A stretch of 64,000 nucleotides of DNA from an uncultured Eubacteriales bacterium (GCA_949292905.1 CASFAV010000004.1:186001-250000); one strand, 5' to 3'; counted from the stretch's first letter, positions 7,690-17,196 are shown. The notes: generated by a model not told the origin, from the sequence alone. Numbers and translations are program-made.

Positions 7690-9963
7690 ATGTACAGCGA
7701 AACAGATATCAAAAAAATCGCGGAGCGTCTCAAGTACCTCCGCGAAGTATTAAATATAAGCGTAGAGGAAGCGGCGGACGCCGCCATGGTAACGGTAGAA
7801 GAATACCGTCTCGCCGAAGCGGGCAAAGTAGATTTCACCTTCAACTTTTTACAGAAGCTTGCCAAGCACTTCGGCGTGGACATCGTCCAGCTCATCTCCG
7901 GAGAATCCCCTCGTCTTACCGGTTTTCAGGTGACCCGCGCGGGCGAAGGCATGCCGCTCGAAAGGCGCAAAGGTCTCAATTATTTCCATTTAGCTTCTCA
8001 CTTCAAGGATAAAGCGGCGGAGCCCTTCATCGTCGAAGCGCGCTTCGATCCCGAGGAGCAGAATAAGCCCTTGCACGTTTCCACCCACAACGACCAGGAA
8101 TTCGACCTCATTCTCGAAGGAAAACTCAAAGTTACCGTCGATAACTACACCACCGTGCTTGCGGAAGGCGACAGCATCTATTACAACGCCAACCTTCCTC
8201 ACGGAATGATAGCCTACGACGGCGACTGCAAATTCCTCGCGATAGTCATCAAGAATTCCCTCACCCTATCGGAGATGAACGAAACCACGACCGCGCTCGA
8301 CACCGTCAAGGCGCGCGACGAGAACGCCATTTACCGCAAGTTCATCACCCCGAAGACGGACGAACAGGGCAGGCTCGTGAGCCTCGATTTCCACCCGCCG
8401 AAATCGTACAATTTCGCCTACGACGTGGTGGACGCGCTCGCCAAGAAAAACCCCCACAAGACGGCTATGATATGGCTCGACCACAATAAGTCCGAGAAGG
8501 TATTTTCTTTTGCGGATATGTCGGAGATGTCCAACCGCGCCGCCAACTTCTTCAGAAGTCTCGGTATCAAGAAAGGCGACCCCGTCATGCTCGTGATGAA
8601 ACGCAAATACCAGTTCTGGTTCGCTATACTGGGACTGCATAAGCTCGGCGCGATAGCGGTACCCGCCACGCACCTGCTCACGGCGCACGACTACGAATAC
8701 CGTTTCAACACTGCGAAAATAAAAGCCTGCGTCATCGCCAACGAAGACGCCATGATCCACGAGTGCGAAGCCGCTCTCGCCACCTCCCCTACCGTCGAAT
8801 ACAAAATAGCGGTGGGCGGCGACAAGCGCGAAGGCTGGTACGACTTCGACGAAGAGCTCTCGAAGCAGTCTCCCGTATTCGCGCGTACCGACGCGGGGCT
8901 CGACGATCTGATGCTGATGTACTTCACGTCGGGCACCTCCGGCTATCCCAAAATAGCCGCTCATACTCAGAGATACTCTCTCGGTCACTTCGTGACCGCT
9001 AAATACTGGCACAACGTCGATCCCAACGGTCTGCACTTCACGATAGCGGACACCGGCTGGGGCAAATCGGTGTGGGGCAAGCTCTACGGACAATGGCTGT
9101 CCGAAGCCGCGGTATTCACCTACGACTTCGACAAATTCAAAGCGGAAGACATACTGCCGCTGTTTGCCAAATACAACATCACCACCTTCTGCGCGCCGCC
9201 CACGATGTTCAGAATGTTCCTGCTCGCGGATATCAGCAAGTACGATTTAAGCTCTCTGAAGCACGTCACGACGGCGGGCGAAGCGTTGAACCGCGAAGTA
9301 TTCGACCAGTTCTACAAGGTTACGGGACTCAAGATAATGGAAGGTTTCGGACAGACGGAAACGACGCTTACGATAGCTAACCTCGTCGGAAACGAAATAA
9401 AGTTAGGTTCCATGGGCAAACCCACGCCGCAGTACGACGTCGACATAGTGGACGAGAACGGAGTCTCCACGAAAGCGGGCGAAGTGGGCGAAATAGTCAT
9501 CCATACCGACAAAGGCGCGCCGTACGGACTGTTCTCCGGATACTACCTCAACGACGAAGCGACCGCCAACACCTGGCACGACGGAATGTATCATACGGGC
9601 GACATGGCGTGGCGCGACGAGGACGGATATTACTGGTATATGAGCCGTATCGACGACGTCATCAAATCGAGCGGCTACCGTATCGGACCTTTCGAAATAG
9701 AATCGGTGATAATGGAGCTCCCGTACGTAGTTGAATGCGCTATAACGGGCGTACCCGATCCTATCCGCGGACAGGTGGTCAAAGCCACGATCGTACTTAC
9801 CGAAGGCACCGAAGGAAACGAGGAACTCAAGAAGGATATCCAGACCTACGTCAAGACGCACACCGCGCCTTATAAATATCCGAGAGTCATCGACTTCGTG
9901 AAGGAGCTTCCGCGTACCACTAACGGTAAGATCCGCAGAGTGGCTCTGCGCGACAAGAAGTAA
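7690..9963 (+). CDS. XRE-cupin regulator fused to an AMP-forming acyl-CoA synthetase
   Basis: A 757-residue three-part protein. Residues ~8-60 are an XRE helix-turn-helix (LREVLNISVEEAADAAMVTV), ~90-180 a cupin barrel (HVSTHNDQEFDLILEGKL; GDSIYYNANLPHG), and ~215-757 a complete ANL-superfamily ligase. Ligase motifs: YFTSGTSGYPK (phosphate loop), GFGQTETT, YHTGDMAWRDEDGYYWY, SRIDDVIKSSGYRIGP hinge, and PRTTNGKIRR with the catalytic lysine. It should make an acyl-adenylate and acyl-CoA from a carboxylic acid, ATP and CoA. HTH-cupin proteins are normally separate repressors, so the fusion suggests a self-regulating or acyl-sensing enzyme (inference). AAGGAGCC precedes the start, and a strong terminator follows. 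Confidence 0.87.
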   Translation: MYSETDIKKIAERLKYLREVLNISVEEAADAAMVTVEEYRLAEAGKVDFTFNFLQKLAKHFGVDIVQLISGESPRLTGFQVTRAGEGMPLERRKGLNYFHLASHFKDKAAEPFIVEARFDPEEQNKPLHVSTHNDQEFDLILEGKLKVTVDNYTTVLAEGDSIYYNANLPHGMIAYDGDCKFLAIVIKNSLTLSEMNETTTALDTVKARDENAIYRKFITPKTDEQGRLVSLDFHPPKSYNFAYDVVDALAKKNPHKTAMIWLDHNKSEKVFSFADMSEMSNRAANFFRSLGIKKGDPVMLVMKRKYQFWFAILGLHKLGAIAVPATHLLTAHDYEYRFNTAKIKACVIANEDAMIHECEAALATSPTVEYKIAVGGDKREGWYDFDEELSKQSPVFARTDAGLDDLMLMYFTSGTSGYPKIAAHTQRYSLGHFVTAKYWHNVDPNGLHFTIADTGWGKSVWGKLYGQWLSEAAVFTYDFDKFKAEDILPLFAKYNITTFCAPPTMFRMFLLADISKYDLSSLKHVTTAGEALNREVFDQFYKVTGLKIMEGFGQTETTLTIANLVGNEIKLGSMGKPTPQYDVDIVDENGVSTKAGEVGEIVIHTDKGAPYGLFSGYYLNDEATANTWHDGMYHTGDMAWRDEDGYYWYMSRIDDVIKSSGYRIGPFEIESVIMELPYVVECAITGVPDPIRGQVVKATIVLTEGTEGNEELKKDIQTYVKTHTAPYKYPRVIDFVKELPRTTNGKIRRVALRDKK

Positions 9964-9980
9964 TATCTCACACGCAAAAC

Positions 9981-10018
9981 AAACGCCCTCGGCAGTAAGC
10001 CGAGGGCGTTTCCTTTTC
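9981..10018 (+). terminator. Rho-independent terminator after the acyl-CoA synthetase fusion
   Basis: A 12-bp perfect stem (9981-9992 with 10000-10011) with a 7-nt loop, followed by TCCTTTT. Confidence 0.88.
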
Positions 10019-10065
10019 AACGTAACCTAACGGAGCCGAAACCGTAAGAAATTGTTTTTGTCCGA

Positions 10066-11169
10066 TCAGATGACCTTTATCTGCTTTATCTCCGCTTCGA
10101 TATGCGTGTGCTTGTTTACCCACTTCAACAATCTCGCGTTGCGGAAAAGGGAATAAATGCCGAACGTGATATAGGTAAGCAACGTCCACCCTATCCACTT
10201 ACCGAGTATCTCGGCTCCGTTGCCGTCGAAGGACATAGGTCTGCCGTCTATCATGAGCCTGTTCTGTATGAAGCGCTTGCGCCAGCATATTGCGATAGGT
10301 TTGAGCGTTCCCAAAGTGATCGCGCTGAAGAGGGAGCAGCCTATCTTATTGAGGATAAGGAGTATCGCCGAGCCGTTCCAGGTGCCGCCGAGGAAGGACA
10401 TTTCCCCTTCGATATGGGTGTGGCTCGCTTTCCACTGAAGGAGCTTTTTCGGAATGAACAGCGCGTATATCCCTATCGTGGGAATAGTTAAGAGTATCCA
10501 GCCTATCCACTTACCGACGAGCGAGGAGGCTTTGCCGTCGAAGCTCAGGCGCTTGCCGTCGTAGAGGGAGTGCTTCGCCTCCCACTTCAATATCCATACG
10601 TACGCTACGGGGAAGCATATACCTAATGTAGCGACGGTCACTATCAAACCGAGCAACATCCAAGCCCACTTCTGTATCATCCAGCCGTCGAAGCCGCCCT
10701 CGCCTTTCTCGGCTTTCTCCGCGGAGTGCTCAACGAGCTTTTCCGCCTTCAGCTTCTCGCATTCGTCGTAATATTTGTTCGTGGTATTTATTATCCACTT
10801 TTTATCCTTCGCTTTGCGGTGCGCCTTGAATTCCTTTTTGAGCGCCTTCGTATTCTCGCCGAGATATTCCGCTATACCGAGCGTGCGTTCCCTTACCCTA
10901 TTATACGTGATGATCGCTCCGCGCTTATTAAGCCCTACATAAAGAAATATGCTTATCGGTAATATATAAGGAAGTGCTATTAATGCCGCCCACAGTCTTA
11001 CGGAAGCCTCATCCCAGTCATCCTCACTTCCTACGGCTAATCCGAAAAATACAGACCAAATCGCGAAAGCAACGACAGCCGCTATCAAAAACAGCGTTCT
11101 TCCCGCTACTTTCACCTTTACCGCCTTATCCACGGCTTTATCAAACTTTTCTCCGTATCTGCTTACCAT
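10066..11169 (-). CDS. DUF898/YjgN-like polytopic membrane protein
   Basis: A 367-residue membrane protein. Its C-terminal half repeats the family pattern of a G-K-W-I-G-W-x-L-L-T helix, a short basic segment, then a W-x-x-x-H motif and an F-D-G turn, three times (about residues 195-360). The N-terminal half has two membrane segments followed by a long charged cytoplasmic stretch (KAHRKAKDKKW region). The ORF can be opened from TTG 11181, but that codon lies in the SD (TTGGAGGAG), so ATG 11169 is the start. It is divergent from the XRE gene at 11323, and the shared intergenic region carries repeated operator-like sites. Function unknown. Confidence 0.75.
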   Translation of the reverse strand: MVSRYGEKFDKAVDKAVKVKVAGRTLFLIAAVVAFAIWSVFFGLAVGSEDDWDEASVRLWAALIALPYILPISIFLYVGLNKRGAIITYNRVRERTLGIAEYLGENTKALKKEFKAHRKAKDKKWIINTTNKYYDECEKLKAEKLVEHSAEKAEKGEGGFDGWMIQKWAWMLLGLIVTVATLGICFPVAYVWILKWEAKHSLYDGKRLSFDGKASSLVGKWIGWILLTIPTIGIYALFIPKKLLQWKASHTHIEGEMSFLGGTWNGSAILLILNKIGCSLFSAITLGTLKPIAICWRKRFIQNRLMIDGRPMSFDGNGAEILGKWIGWTLLTYITFGIYSLFRNARLLKWVNKHTHIEAEIKQIKVI

Positions 11170-11228
11170 ACTCTCCTCCAAAAAATTTTTGTTTGCGCAC
11201 GTTATGCTCTCGTATAACCCCGCAAACG

Positions 11229-11307
11229 GTTATATTCTAACTCATTTGAGTGAATATGTCAATCACTTTGAGTTATGTATTAACTCATTTAGGTTATAGA
11301 ATATAAT
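11229..11307. promoter_or_regulatory. Divergent promoter region with repeated operator-like half-sites
   Basis: Three copies of an AACTCA-type box lie between two divergent genes: AACTCATTTGAGTG (11239-11252), TCACTTTGAGTT (11263-11274, inverted) and AACTCATTTAGGTT (11282-11295). They sit inside a larger imperfect inverted repeat (TATATTCTAA / TTATAGAATATA). A TATAAT is at 11302-11307. The layout suits autoregulation by the downstream XRE protein and control of the DUF898-like gene (inference). Confidence 0.6.
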
Positions 11308-11322
11308 AAAAAGGATATATTT

Positions 11323-11610
11323 ATGGACGTATTGGCGAGAATAGACGAATTAAGGAAGGAGAAAGGCTGGTCGGTCAATTACCTTGCGCTCGAAGCGGGG
11401 CTCACGCAATCCACTCTTAACAATCTTTATTCGCGTAAGACGGAACCGAAAATTTCCACCCTGCGCGCTATCTGCGAAGCTCTCGGCATAAGCCTTTCCG
11501 ATTTTTTCAAAGAAGAAGCCTCGTCGGACGACGAGCTCGTGCGCAAAGTAAAGGCTCTCTCCGAGGAAAATAAGGCGGCTCTGCTACAACTCATAAATCA
11601 TATCAAATAG
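11323..11610 (+). CDS. XRE-family HTH transcriptional regulator
   Basis: A 95-residue protein with a classic XRE domain in residues 5-60 (VNYLALEAGLTQSTLNNLYS; the ISTLRAICEALGISLSDFF end is characteristic). A short C-terminal helix of about 30 residues (SDDELVRKVKALSEENKAALL) resembles the dimer helices of phage-type repressors. AAAAGGA precedes the ATG. It is divergent from the DUF898-like membrane gene and probably binds the AACTCA boxes between them. Confidence 0.88.
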   Translation: MDVLARIDELRKEKGWSVNYLALEAGLTQSTLNNLYSRKTEPKISTLRAICEALGISLSDFFKEEASSDDELVRKVKALSEENKAALLQLINHIK

Positions 11611-11636
11611 CGGTATTCACGCCGCCATACCGAATG

Positions 11637-11672
11637 AAAAAGCGGTCGCCCTTCCGGGGCGACCGCTTTTTA
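11637..11672 (+). terminator. Rho-independent terminator after the XRE gene
   Basis: A-tract, 10-bp stem AGCGGTCGCC (11641-11650) with 11658-11667, 7-nt loop, then a T run. Confidence 0.88.
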
Positions 11673-11740
11673 TTTCGCTTTGTTTTTTGTTTTTCGGTAT
11701 CCGATATTTAAGATAAGGTTACCATACCGCGCGATTTACG

Positions 11741-12847
11741 TTAAAGCACTTTTGCGAGGAATTCCTTGAGGCGCGGAGAAGTCGGGTGTGAGAACACTTC
11801 CTCGGGGGTGCCCTGCTCGGCAATTTTCCCTGCGTCCATGAACATCACGCGGGAAGCGACTTCCCTCGCAAATCCCATTTCGTGCGTAACGATGACCATA
11901 GTCATCCCTTCGTCCGCTAGCTCGCGTATGAGGTCGAGGACCTCGCCCACCATCTCGGGATCGAGCGCGCTCGTCGGCTCGTCGAAAAGCATCACCTGCG
12001 GGTTCATCGCGAGCGCTCTCACTATCGCTATGCGCTGTTTCTGACCGCCCGACAAAGTGGACGGATAGACGTCGGCTTTATCCTTGAGCCCTATCCTCTC
12101 GAGAAGCCTCATCGCGTCGGCATCGGCGTGCGCCTTGAGCGACTTGACGCTTTCGAACCTCGGCGCCTTTACTTCCTTCGGCGCAAGCTCCACGGCGTGC
12201 GCGAGCCGACGTTCGCACTTCTCTATTTTCGCCGTTATTTTAAGTTTCTCCGCGGTCAGCTTCTCGTCGTAGGTAGCGTAGGTCTTGCCCGCTTCTGTGC
12301 GTACGCTTTTCGTAGCTTCCCACGCCGCCTGTACCGGCTTCAACTGCTCGTTGAGCATAGCTATTTTTGCCTCTATCGCCGTGCGCTTCCTGCTCAATGC
12401 TTCGTTATATTTCGGCGCTATCAGACCTATGACCGCATTATAGAGGGGCAGGAAAACTTTACCTAAATTGTATCTCCTTATCGCGCGCGTGCCGATTTTC
12501 ACGGGCGCGAGAGTGATGTTTTTCTTCACCGTGAGGTTATTGAAAAGGTTGAATTGCTGGAATACCATTCCCATTTTCTCGCGGTGCTCGTTGATATTGA
12601 CCTTCCTGTCCGCGAGATCCACCCCGTCGAAGAATATCCGTCCCGCCGTGGGATCCTCCAGTACGTTCAGGCAACGCAGAAAGGTGGATTTGCCCGATCC
12701 CGAAGGTCCGATTATCGCCACCCTTTCTCCGAGCCTGATATTCTCGGATATGTCGTCCAGAACAAGCAGTTCACCGAATTTCTTGGTAAGGTTCTTTACT
12801 TCTATGAGATTTTTCGCGCCGCTTGCTTCCATTACGGTATTCTCCAT
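11741..12847 (-). CDS. Polar amino acid ABC transporter ATPase with a large coiled insertion
   Basis: A GlnQ/HisP-type ATPase of 368 residues, against about 240 for the family. Walker A GPSGSGKS (47-54), Q-loop VFQQFNLF (95-102), signature LSGGQKQR (265-272), Walker [10 protein letters not shown] and the switch His in IVTHEMG are all intact. About 120 extra residues (roughly 120-240) lie after the NITLAPVKI segment and before [12 protein letters not shown], within the helical subdomain; they are charged and helical, coiled-coil-like. ATG follows the permease stop by 1 nt. It is the third gene of an SBP-permease-ATPase operon. Function is clear; the insertion is unusual. Confidence 0.92.
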   Translation of the reverse strand: MENTVMEASGAKNLIEVKNLTKKFGELLVLDDISENIRLGERVAIIGPSGSGKSTFLRCLNVLEDPTAGRIFFDGVDLADRKVNINEHREKMGMVFQQFNLFNNLTVKKNITLAPVKIGTRAIRRYNLGKVFLPLYNAVIGLIAPKYNEALSRKRTAIEAKIAMLNEQLKPVQAAWEATKSVRTEAGKTYATYDEKLTAEKLKITAKIEKCERRLAHAVELAPKEVKAPRFESVKSLKAHADADAMRLLERIGLKDKADVYPSTLSGGQKQRIAIVRALAMNPQVMLFDEPTSALDPEMVGEVLDLIRELADEGMTMVIVTHEMGFAREVASRVMFMDAGKIAEQGTPEEVFSHPTSPRLKEFLAKVL

Positions 12848-12848
12848 A

Positions 12849-13667
12849 TCACACCGCCTCCTCTTTCTTACCGAAGATGTTGAGCTTCTTCCTCACGCGG
12901 ATCTTCTTGTATCCGCCGCGGTCGCTCTTGGCAAGCGACTTTTCGAGCAGACGAAGTATGAGCGTAAGGAAAAACACCACCGCGAGGTAGAGTACAGCCG
13001 CGATGATGAGCGGCGGGAATATGTCGAAGGTGCGCGACTGGATTATCGAAGGTATCTTGCCGAGATCGTACACTCCCACATAGCCTATGACCGCCGTTTC
13101 CTTGACCAGCGTGATGAACTCGTTGAAAAGAGGCGGCAACGTATTCCTCACCGCCTGCGGCGTGACTATGCTTCCCATGGTCTCCGCCGTGCTGAGACCT
13201 AAAGACCTGCCCGCTTCCATTTGCCCGTCGTCAACGCTCTCGAAGCCCGCACGTACTATCTCCGCGACGTACGCTCCGGAATTTATGCCGAACGTGAGTC
13301 CGCCTATCAGCATACTGCCGCCCGACTCCCATATCGTATTCCCTATCTTGATATCGATAGGCACCGATACGAATACGACGAGATACATTATGAACATCTG
13401 AAGCACCACGGGCGTTCCGCGTACGAGAGTTATGTAGGTATTCGCTATGAGCGAGAGGACTTTGAGCTTGCCGGTCTTTTTGTTTACGTAGTTGACGAGC
13501 GCAAGCAGTATGCCTATCGTCACGCCGACTAAACAAGCGAGTACCGCTATTATAAGCGTTTTTTCGAGTCCTTCGAAATACAGCTTCCACCTGTCGAACT
13601 GGATAAAGGCGTTATAGAACCTTTCGCTCATCGAAAGCTTGCCCGCCGCCAGTAATGATATATCCAT
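12849..13667 (-). CDS. Polar amino acid ABC transporter permease
   Basis: A 272-residue HisM/GlnP-type permease with several membrane segments and the EAA loop ([25 protein letters not shown] contains the ATPase contact). [13 protein letters not shown] is typical of amino acid permeases. ATG 13667 is chosen because AAAGGTGG precedes it; an in-frame start 17 codons upstream has no SD. Only one permease gene is present, so the transporter probably uses a homodimer. It ends in a basic tail ([10 protein letters not shown]). Confidence 0.92.
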   Translation of the reverse strand: MDISLLAAGKLSMSERFYNAFIQFDRWKLYFEGLEKTLIIAVLACLVGVTIGILLALVNYVNKKTGKLKVLSLIANTYITLVRGTPVVLQMFIMYLVVFVSVPIDIKIGNTIWESGGSMLIGGLTFGINSGAYVAEIVRAGFESVDDGQMEAGRSLGLSTAETMGSIVTPQAVRNTLPPLFNEFITLVKETAVIGYVGVYDLGKIPSIIQSRTFDIFPPLIIAAVLYLAVVFFLTLILRLLEKSLAKSDRGGYKKIRVRKKLNIFGKKEEAV

Positions 13668-13748
13668 TTTGCCACCTTTAAGCGCACAAGCTGCCCCGTA
13701 TAGGGACAGCCGTGCCAATGATTATCTTTGAATAATTATACCCGGACT

Positions 13749-14639
13749 TTATACGTTCCAGCTGAGCTTAAGTCCCTCGGGAGCGACGGGAGCTTCACCG
13801 CCGTTCTTCTCGTAATTATCGAGAGCGGTATAGTAATCGGTGTATTTCGTAAGGTTGCCGTTGTCAAGCCATTCTTTAATAACTGCGTTGACGGTATTTA
13901 CGAGTTCTGCGGGAGCGCCTTTCTTGAGCGCTACGCCGAAGTCTTCCTGCAGAAGATCGGTCGCGTCTTTAATAACGAATTGAGTTCCTCCCTGCGTAGC
14001 GATAAGGGACTGTGCGGGAAGTTTGTCCATAAGTATGGCGTCGATACGTCCGCTCGCAAGTTCCTGATACGCGAGAGCGTAGGTCGAATATTTCTGAACG
14101 GAAGCACCCGCCGCTTTGACGGTCACGCTGTTGCCGTCGCCGTCTTCGTAAGTATAGCCGGCTTCCGTGCTCGCGTCGGAGATGATAAGGTCTCCGCTCG
14201 TGCCCTGCTGAACGCCCACCTTCTTGCCCGCAAGGTCGGCTACGGAGTCGTATCCGACGCTCGTAGAGGAAATTACTACAAGAGTGGAGCTTGCGTAGAC
14301 GTTACTGAAATCGACGCTCAATTTACGCTCCTCGTTGATGGTAAGTCCCGCGGCGCCCACGGAATATCCGTCGGACTCGGAAACGTACTGGGTGATAAAG
14401 TCGAAAGCTACGTCCTTGATCTCGAGCTCTCTGCCCATTCTCTCGGCGACTTCGCTCATTATCGCCACGTCAACACCGGTGATCTTGCCGTCAGCTCCCA
14501 CGAATTCGTAGGGCGCAAATCCGGACTCGGTATACATAACGATTTTCTCGGTTGTATCTTCGTCTTTACAGGCGACAAGCGCCACCGTGGTAACTACCGC
14601 AAGTACCGCTATAAGCAAAACCGTGATAAGTTTTTTCAT
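13749..14639 (-). CDS. Amino acid ABC transporter substrate-binding lipoprotein
   Basis: A 296-residue family 3 solute-binding protein. The signal peptide ends in the lipobox LVAC (Cys24), so it is tethered to the outer face of the membrane. FAPYEFVGADGKITGVDVAI and the GYSVGAAGLTINEERKLSVD segment are typical of lobe 1 ligand contacts, and DAILMDKLPAQ is from the hinge region. It is the first gene of the operon, with AAAGGAG before the ATG. The ligand is a polar amino acid; which one cannot be read from sequence. Confidence 0.93.
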   Translation of the reverse strand: MKKLITVLLIAVLAVVTTVALVACKDEDTTEKIVMYTESGFAPYEFVGADGKITGVDVAIMSEVAERMGRELEIKDVAFDFITQYVSESDGYSVGAAGLTINEERKLSVDFSNVYASSTLVVISSTSVGYDSVADLAGKKVGVQQGTSGDLIISDASTEAGYTYEDGDGNSVTVKAAGASVQKYSTYALAYQELASGRIDAILMDKLPAQSLIATQGGTQFVIKDATDLLQEDFGVALKKGAPAELVNTVNAVIKEWLDNGNLTKYTDYYTALDNYEKNGGEAPVAPEGLKLSWNV

Positions 14640-14685
14640 TTTTTAACTCCTTTCTGCCGTAAGGCATTTTTTTGAATGTAGCTCA

Positions 14686-14714
14686 AGTTTACACTAATCT
14701 TTTGCATAAATCAA
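14686..14714 (-). promoter_or_regulatory. Promoter of the amino acid ABC transporter operon
   Basis: Minus strand: TTGATT (14714-14709), 17-nt spacer, TAAACT (14691-14686). The 5' leader contains a small TGCCGTAAGGCA hairpin (about 14656-14667) just before the SD. Confidence 0.55.
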
Positions 14715-14870
14715 ATGTTTCAATGAATATTTAATATTTTTATATAATTTTTTGCAGTTGCGATTATGCGTAAATTTTGTATAATTTCCAATATTTTACA
14801 CATTTTGGAGCGCTCGCCTGCGGGGCAAGGTGTTTTCGGTATGAATTTACTGTGAATATTGCGCGCGCGG

Positions 14871-14900
14871 TTGTGCACGCGCGTTATTATATGGTATAAT
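14871..14900 (+). promoter_or_regulatory. Extended -10 promoter abutting the LRR lipoprotein start
   Basis: TTGTGC (14871-14876), 18-nt spacer, TGG-TATAAT (TATAAT 14895-14900). Only 6 nt separate the -10 from the ATG at 14907, so transcripts would start at or next to the start codon. A second possible promoter (TTGCGA 14758-14763, 16 nt, TATAAT 14780-14785) would give a ~115-nt leader. Confidence 0.6.
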
Positions 14901-14906
14901 TGCGCT

Positions 14907-17087
14907 ATGAGTAAACGCGGTATTATATTAGTGTTGCTTTGCCTTATGTGCGCGTCGGCGGTTTTCGCCCTCGCCGCCTGCGGCGATCGCACCAATACCA
15001 TTTATTTTTCGGCTCGGAGTTACGAAATATATCTTTCCGAGTCCGTTTCGCTTACGCCCGAAGTCACCACCGCTCCGCGCGGCAGGGATTATACCCTCAC
15101 TTCCTCCAATCCCGCCATCGTTTCCGTCAACGCCGACGGCGTGAGCGTCACGGCGCATAAAGAAGGCATCGTCACTCTGAAAGCCACCGCCGTTTCCTCC
15201 GACAAAGTCTTTGCCACTACCGAAATACTCGTATTCACGGAGCGCGCTTCCGCCTCCGTCCCCACCGAAAACGACGGTAAATACGTCGTTTATTTCACCA
15301 CGAGCTACGGCTCCGTGCCCGCGCAGCGGGTATCTCCCGGCGAATGCGCCGTGGAACCCACCGCCCCTTACCGCGAAGGCTACGTCCTGTTCGGCTGGTA
15401 CGAGGACGCGGAATATAAAGTCAGATACGACTTCTCCGAGCCGGTCACTTCCAACATTTTCCTTTACGCGCTCTGGGCTTACGACGAACCCGAATTCGCC
15501 TTCGAAGTGATAGACGACGAAGTCGTGCTCACGGGATACAAATACCCCTTCATCCCATACGAACACGTCACCCTTCCCGCCGAGGACGAGAACGGCTCTC
15601 CGATAGTCGCCGTCAAGGAAAACGCTTTTGCCGAGGACAGTTCTCTTAAAAGCGTAACGATACCCTCATCTTACAGGGAGATAGGTCTCAACGCATTCAG
15701 CCAATGCGCCGCTCTCGAGAGCGTCACGCTTTCCGACGGTCTCATAAAAATAGCCGATAACGCCTTTGCGGACTGCGTCAAGCTCTCGGTCGTGGATTTC
15801 GGAGAAAACGCCACCCTTACGGAGATCGGCTCCGCCGCCTTCGCGGGTTGCGCCGCACTGGGCGCCGCCGATATTCCCGACTCCGTTACCGAGATCGGCA
15901 TGCGCGCCTTCAAGGACTGCGCCGCGCTCGCCTCCGTCGATATCCCCTCTTCGCTCAAGATAATCCGCGAGGAAACTTTCGCTTACACCGCGATAGCCGA
16001 AGTCGATCTCAAGAACGTCGTTTCCATCTATAACCAAGCCTTCTGGGGCGCGACGAAGCTGGAAAAGGTCAGTATAGGAAATTCGCTTAAAGAGGTCGGA
16101 AGTTACGTTTTCGGAAGCCTGAAGTCGGCAAATGTGGGAGAAGCCGCTCCGTGGCTTTCGAGTTCGGGAGACAAGTACGTATTCAACGGCAATGAGGGAG
16201 CGACGGTCACCTATCTCGGTAACGTTCTCGTCTACGTCCACCCGGTCGAAACCAAACCCGCGCCCGTCTACGTTCTGCCGGGTACGGTGAGTATCGCGGC
16301 GCAGGCGTTCTCCGACGTGAACTACGCAACCGCGGTATTCCTCTCGACCGTGACCCCCACTTACGGCTCGCAGGCTTTCGGCTACTCTGCGGGAGCGCCC
16401 ACGGTGGATATAGTGGTGCCCGCAGGAGCTACCGAAAAGTTTACGCGCGCCTTCCTCGTAGCCTCCAAAGACGAGGACGGCTATTACGTGCCGAGCGCAT
16501 ATTCTCTCGCGCTTATACAGAAAATATACGAATTTACTTCCGCGCCTTTCGACGGAATCGTTTACTCGCGCTACCCGCTCAAGGCGGACTCTTCCGGAGT
16601 GTACTTTTCCAAGCTCAACGTCGTTGACGACGACCCTTACACCGGACTTACCTACCGCGACGACGCGGTGTACTACGTTCTGCACGCCTATTACGGCAAC
16701 GCCGCCTACCTCGATATGAACGAATACCTCGCTACGGACGCCGCTCAAAGAGGTATCTCTTCGCGCACCGCTTATCTCGAAAAGGTCTGTGCTTACGCTT
16801 TCAGCGCGAATTCCACACTCACGAGAGTTTACCTTCCCAACCGCACTCTGCGCATCGAGTCCTACGCCTTCATGGAATGTAGCGCGCTCACCGCGCTCTA
16901 CATGCAGGGCGAAACGGGCTTGGACGCCGGTCTGGAATTCGTGCCTGCGGTAGTAAACCAAAGTAGCTTCAACTTCTCGCTCATGCCCCCGAAATTCAAA
17001 ATCTACGTCGACGCGAATCTTTATCAGCGTTACATCTCGGCGTGGAATTATTCTTCCATATCTTCCAAAATCGCCACTTACTCGTGA
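14907..17087 (+). CDS. Cell-surface lipoprotein: Ig-like, InlB-type and BspA-type leucine-rich repeats
   Basis: A 726-residue exported protein. The signal peptide ends in a lipobox (ALAAC). An Ig-like (BIG2-type) domain follows (SVSLTPEVTTAPRGRDY ... VSVTAHKEGIVTLKA), then an InlB/Listeria-Bacteroides repeat (YREGYVLFGWYEDAEYK). After that come BspA/LRR_5 repeats of the form I-x-x-x-A-F-x-x-C-x-x-L-x-x-V-x-I-P. These architectures mediate adhesion or binding of host and diet glycoproteins. ATG 14907 is chosen from the signal peptide; no Shine-Dalgarno precedes it. It shares BspA repeats with the protein at 28483. Confidence 0.85.
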   Translation: MSKRGIILVLLCLMCASAVFALAACGDRTNTIYFSARSYEIYLSESVSLTPEVTTAPRGRDYTLTSSNPAIVSVNADGVSVTAHKEGIVTLKATAVSSDKVFATTEILVFTERASASVPTENDGKYVVYFTTSYGSVPAQRVSPGECAVEPTAPYREGYVLFGWYEDAEYKVRYDFSEPVTSNIFLYALWAYDEPEFAFEVIDDEVVLTGYKYPFIPYEHVTLPAEDENGSPIVAVKENAFAEDSSLKSVTIPSSYREIGLNAFSQCAALESVTLSDGLIKIADNAFADCVKLSVVDFGENATLTEIGSAAFAGCAALGAADIPDSVTEIGMRAFKDCAALASVDIPSSLKIIREETFAYTAIAEVDLKNVVSIYNQAFWGATKLEKVSIGNSLKEVGSYVFGSLKSANVGEAAPWLSSSGDKYVFNGNEGATVTYLGNVLVYVHPVETKPAPVYVLPGTVSIAAQAFSDVNYATAVFLSTVTPTYGSQAFGYSAGAPTVDIVVPAGATEKFTRAFLVASKDEDGYYVPSAYSLALIQKIYEFTSAPFDGIVYSRYPLKADSSGVYFSKLNVVDDDPYTGLTYRDDAVYYVLHAYYGNAAYLDMNEYLATDAAQRGISSRTAYLEKVCAYAFSANSTLTRVYLPNRTLRIESYAFMECSALTALYMQGETGLDAGLEFVPAVVNQSSFNFSLMPPKFKIYVDANLYQRYISAWNYSSISSKIATYS

Positions 17088-17144
17088 GCCCTCGCGCGTG
17101 AACGGATACTTATTTCCGCGCGCCGCGTATGCACGTACTTTTAC

Positions 17145-17163
17145 GCGCGCTACGCGCATTTTT
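17145..17163 (+). terminator. Possible weak terminator
   Basis: A short GCGCG/CGCGC stem with a 3-nt loop followed by ATTTTT, downstream of the LRR lipoprotein gene. Confidence 0.35.
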
Positions 17164-17166
17164 CTA

Positions 17167-17196
17167 TTTACAAAACGCCGCCTTTTATGCGATAAT
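17167..17196 (+). promoter_or_regulatory. Probable promoter for the GPH transporter gene
   Basis: TTTACA (17167-17172), 18-nt spacer, GATAAT (17191-17196) preceded by TGC. The ATG is at 17235, after GAAGGAGG. Confidence 0.5.
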
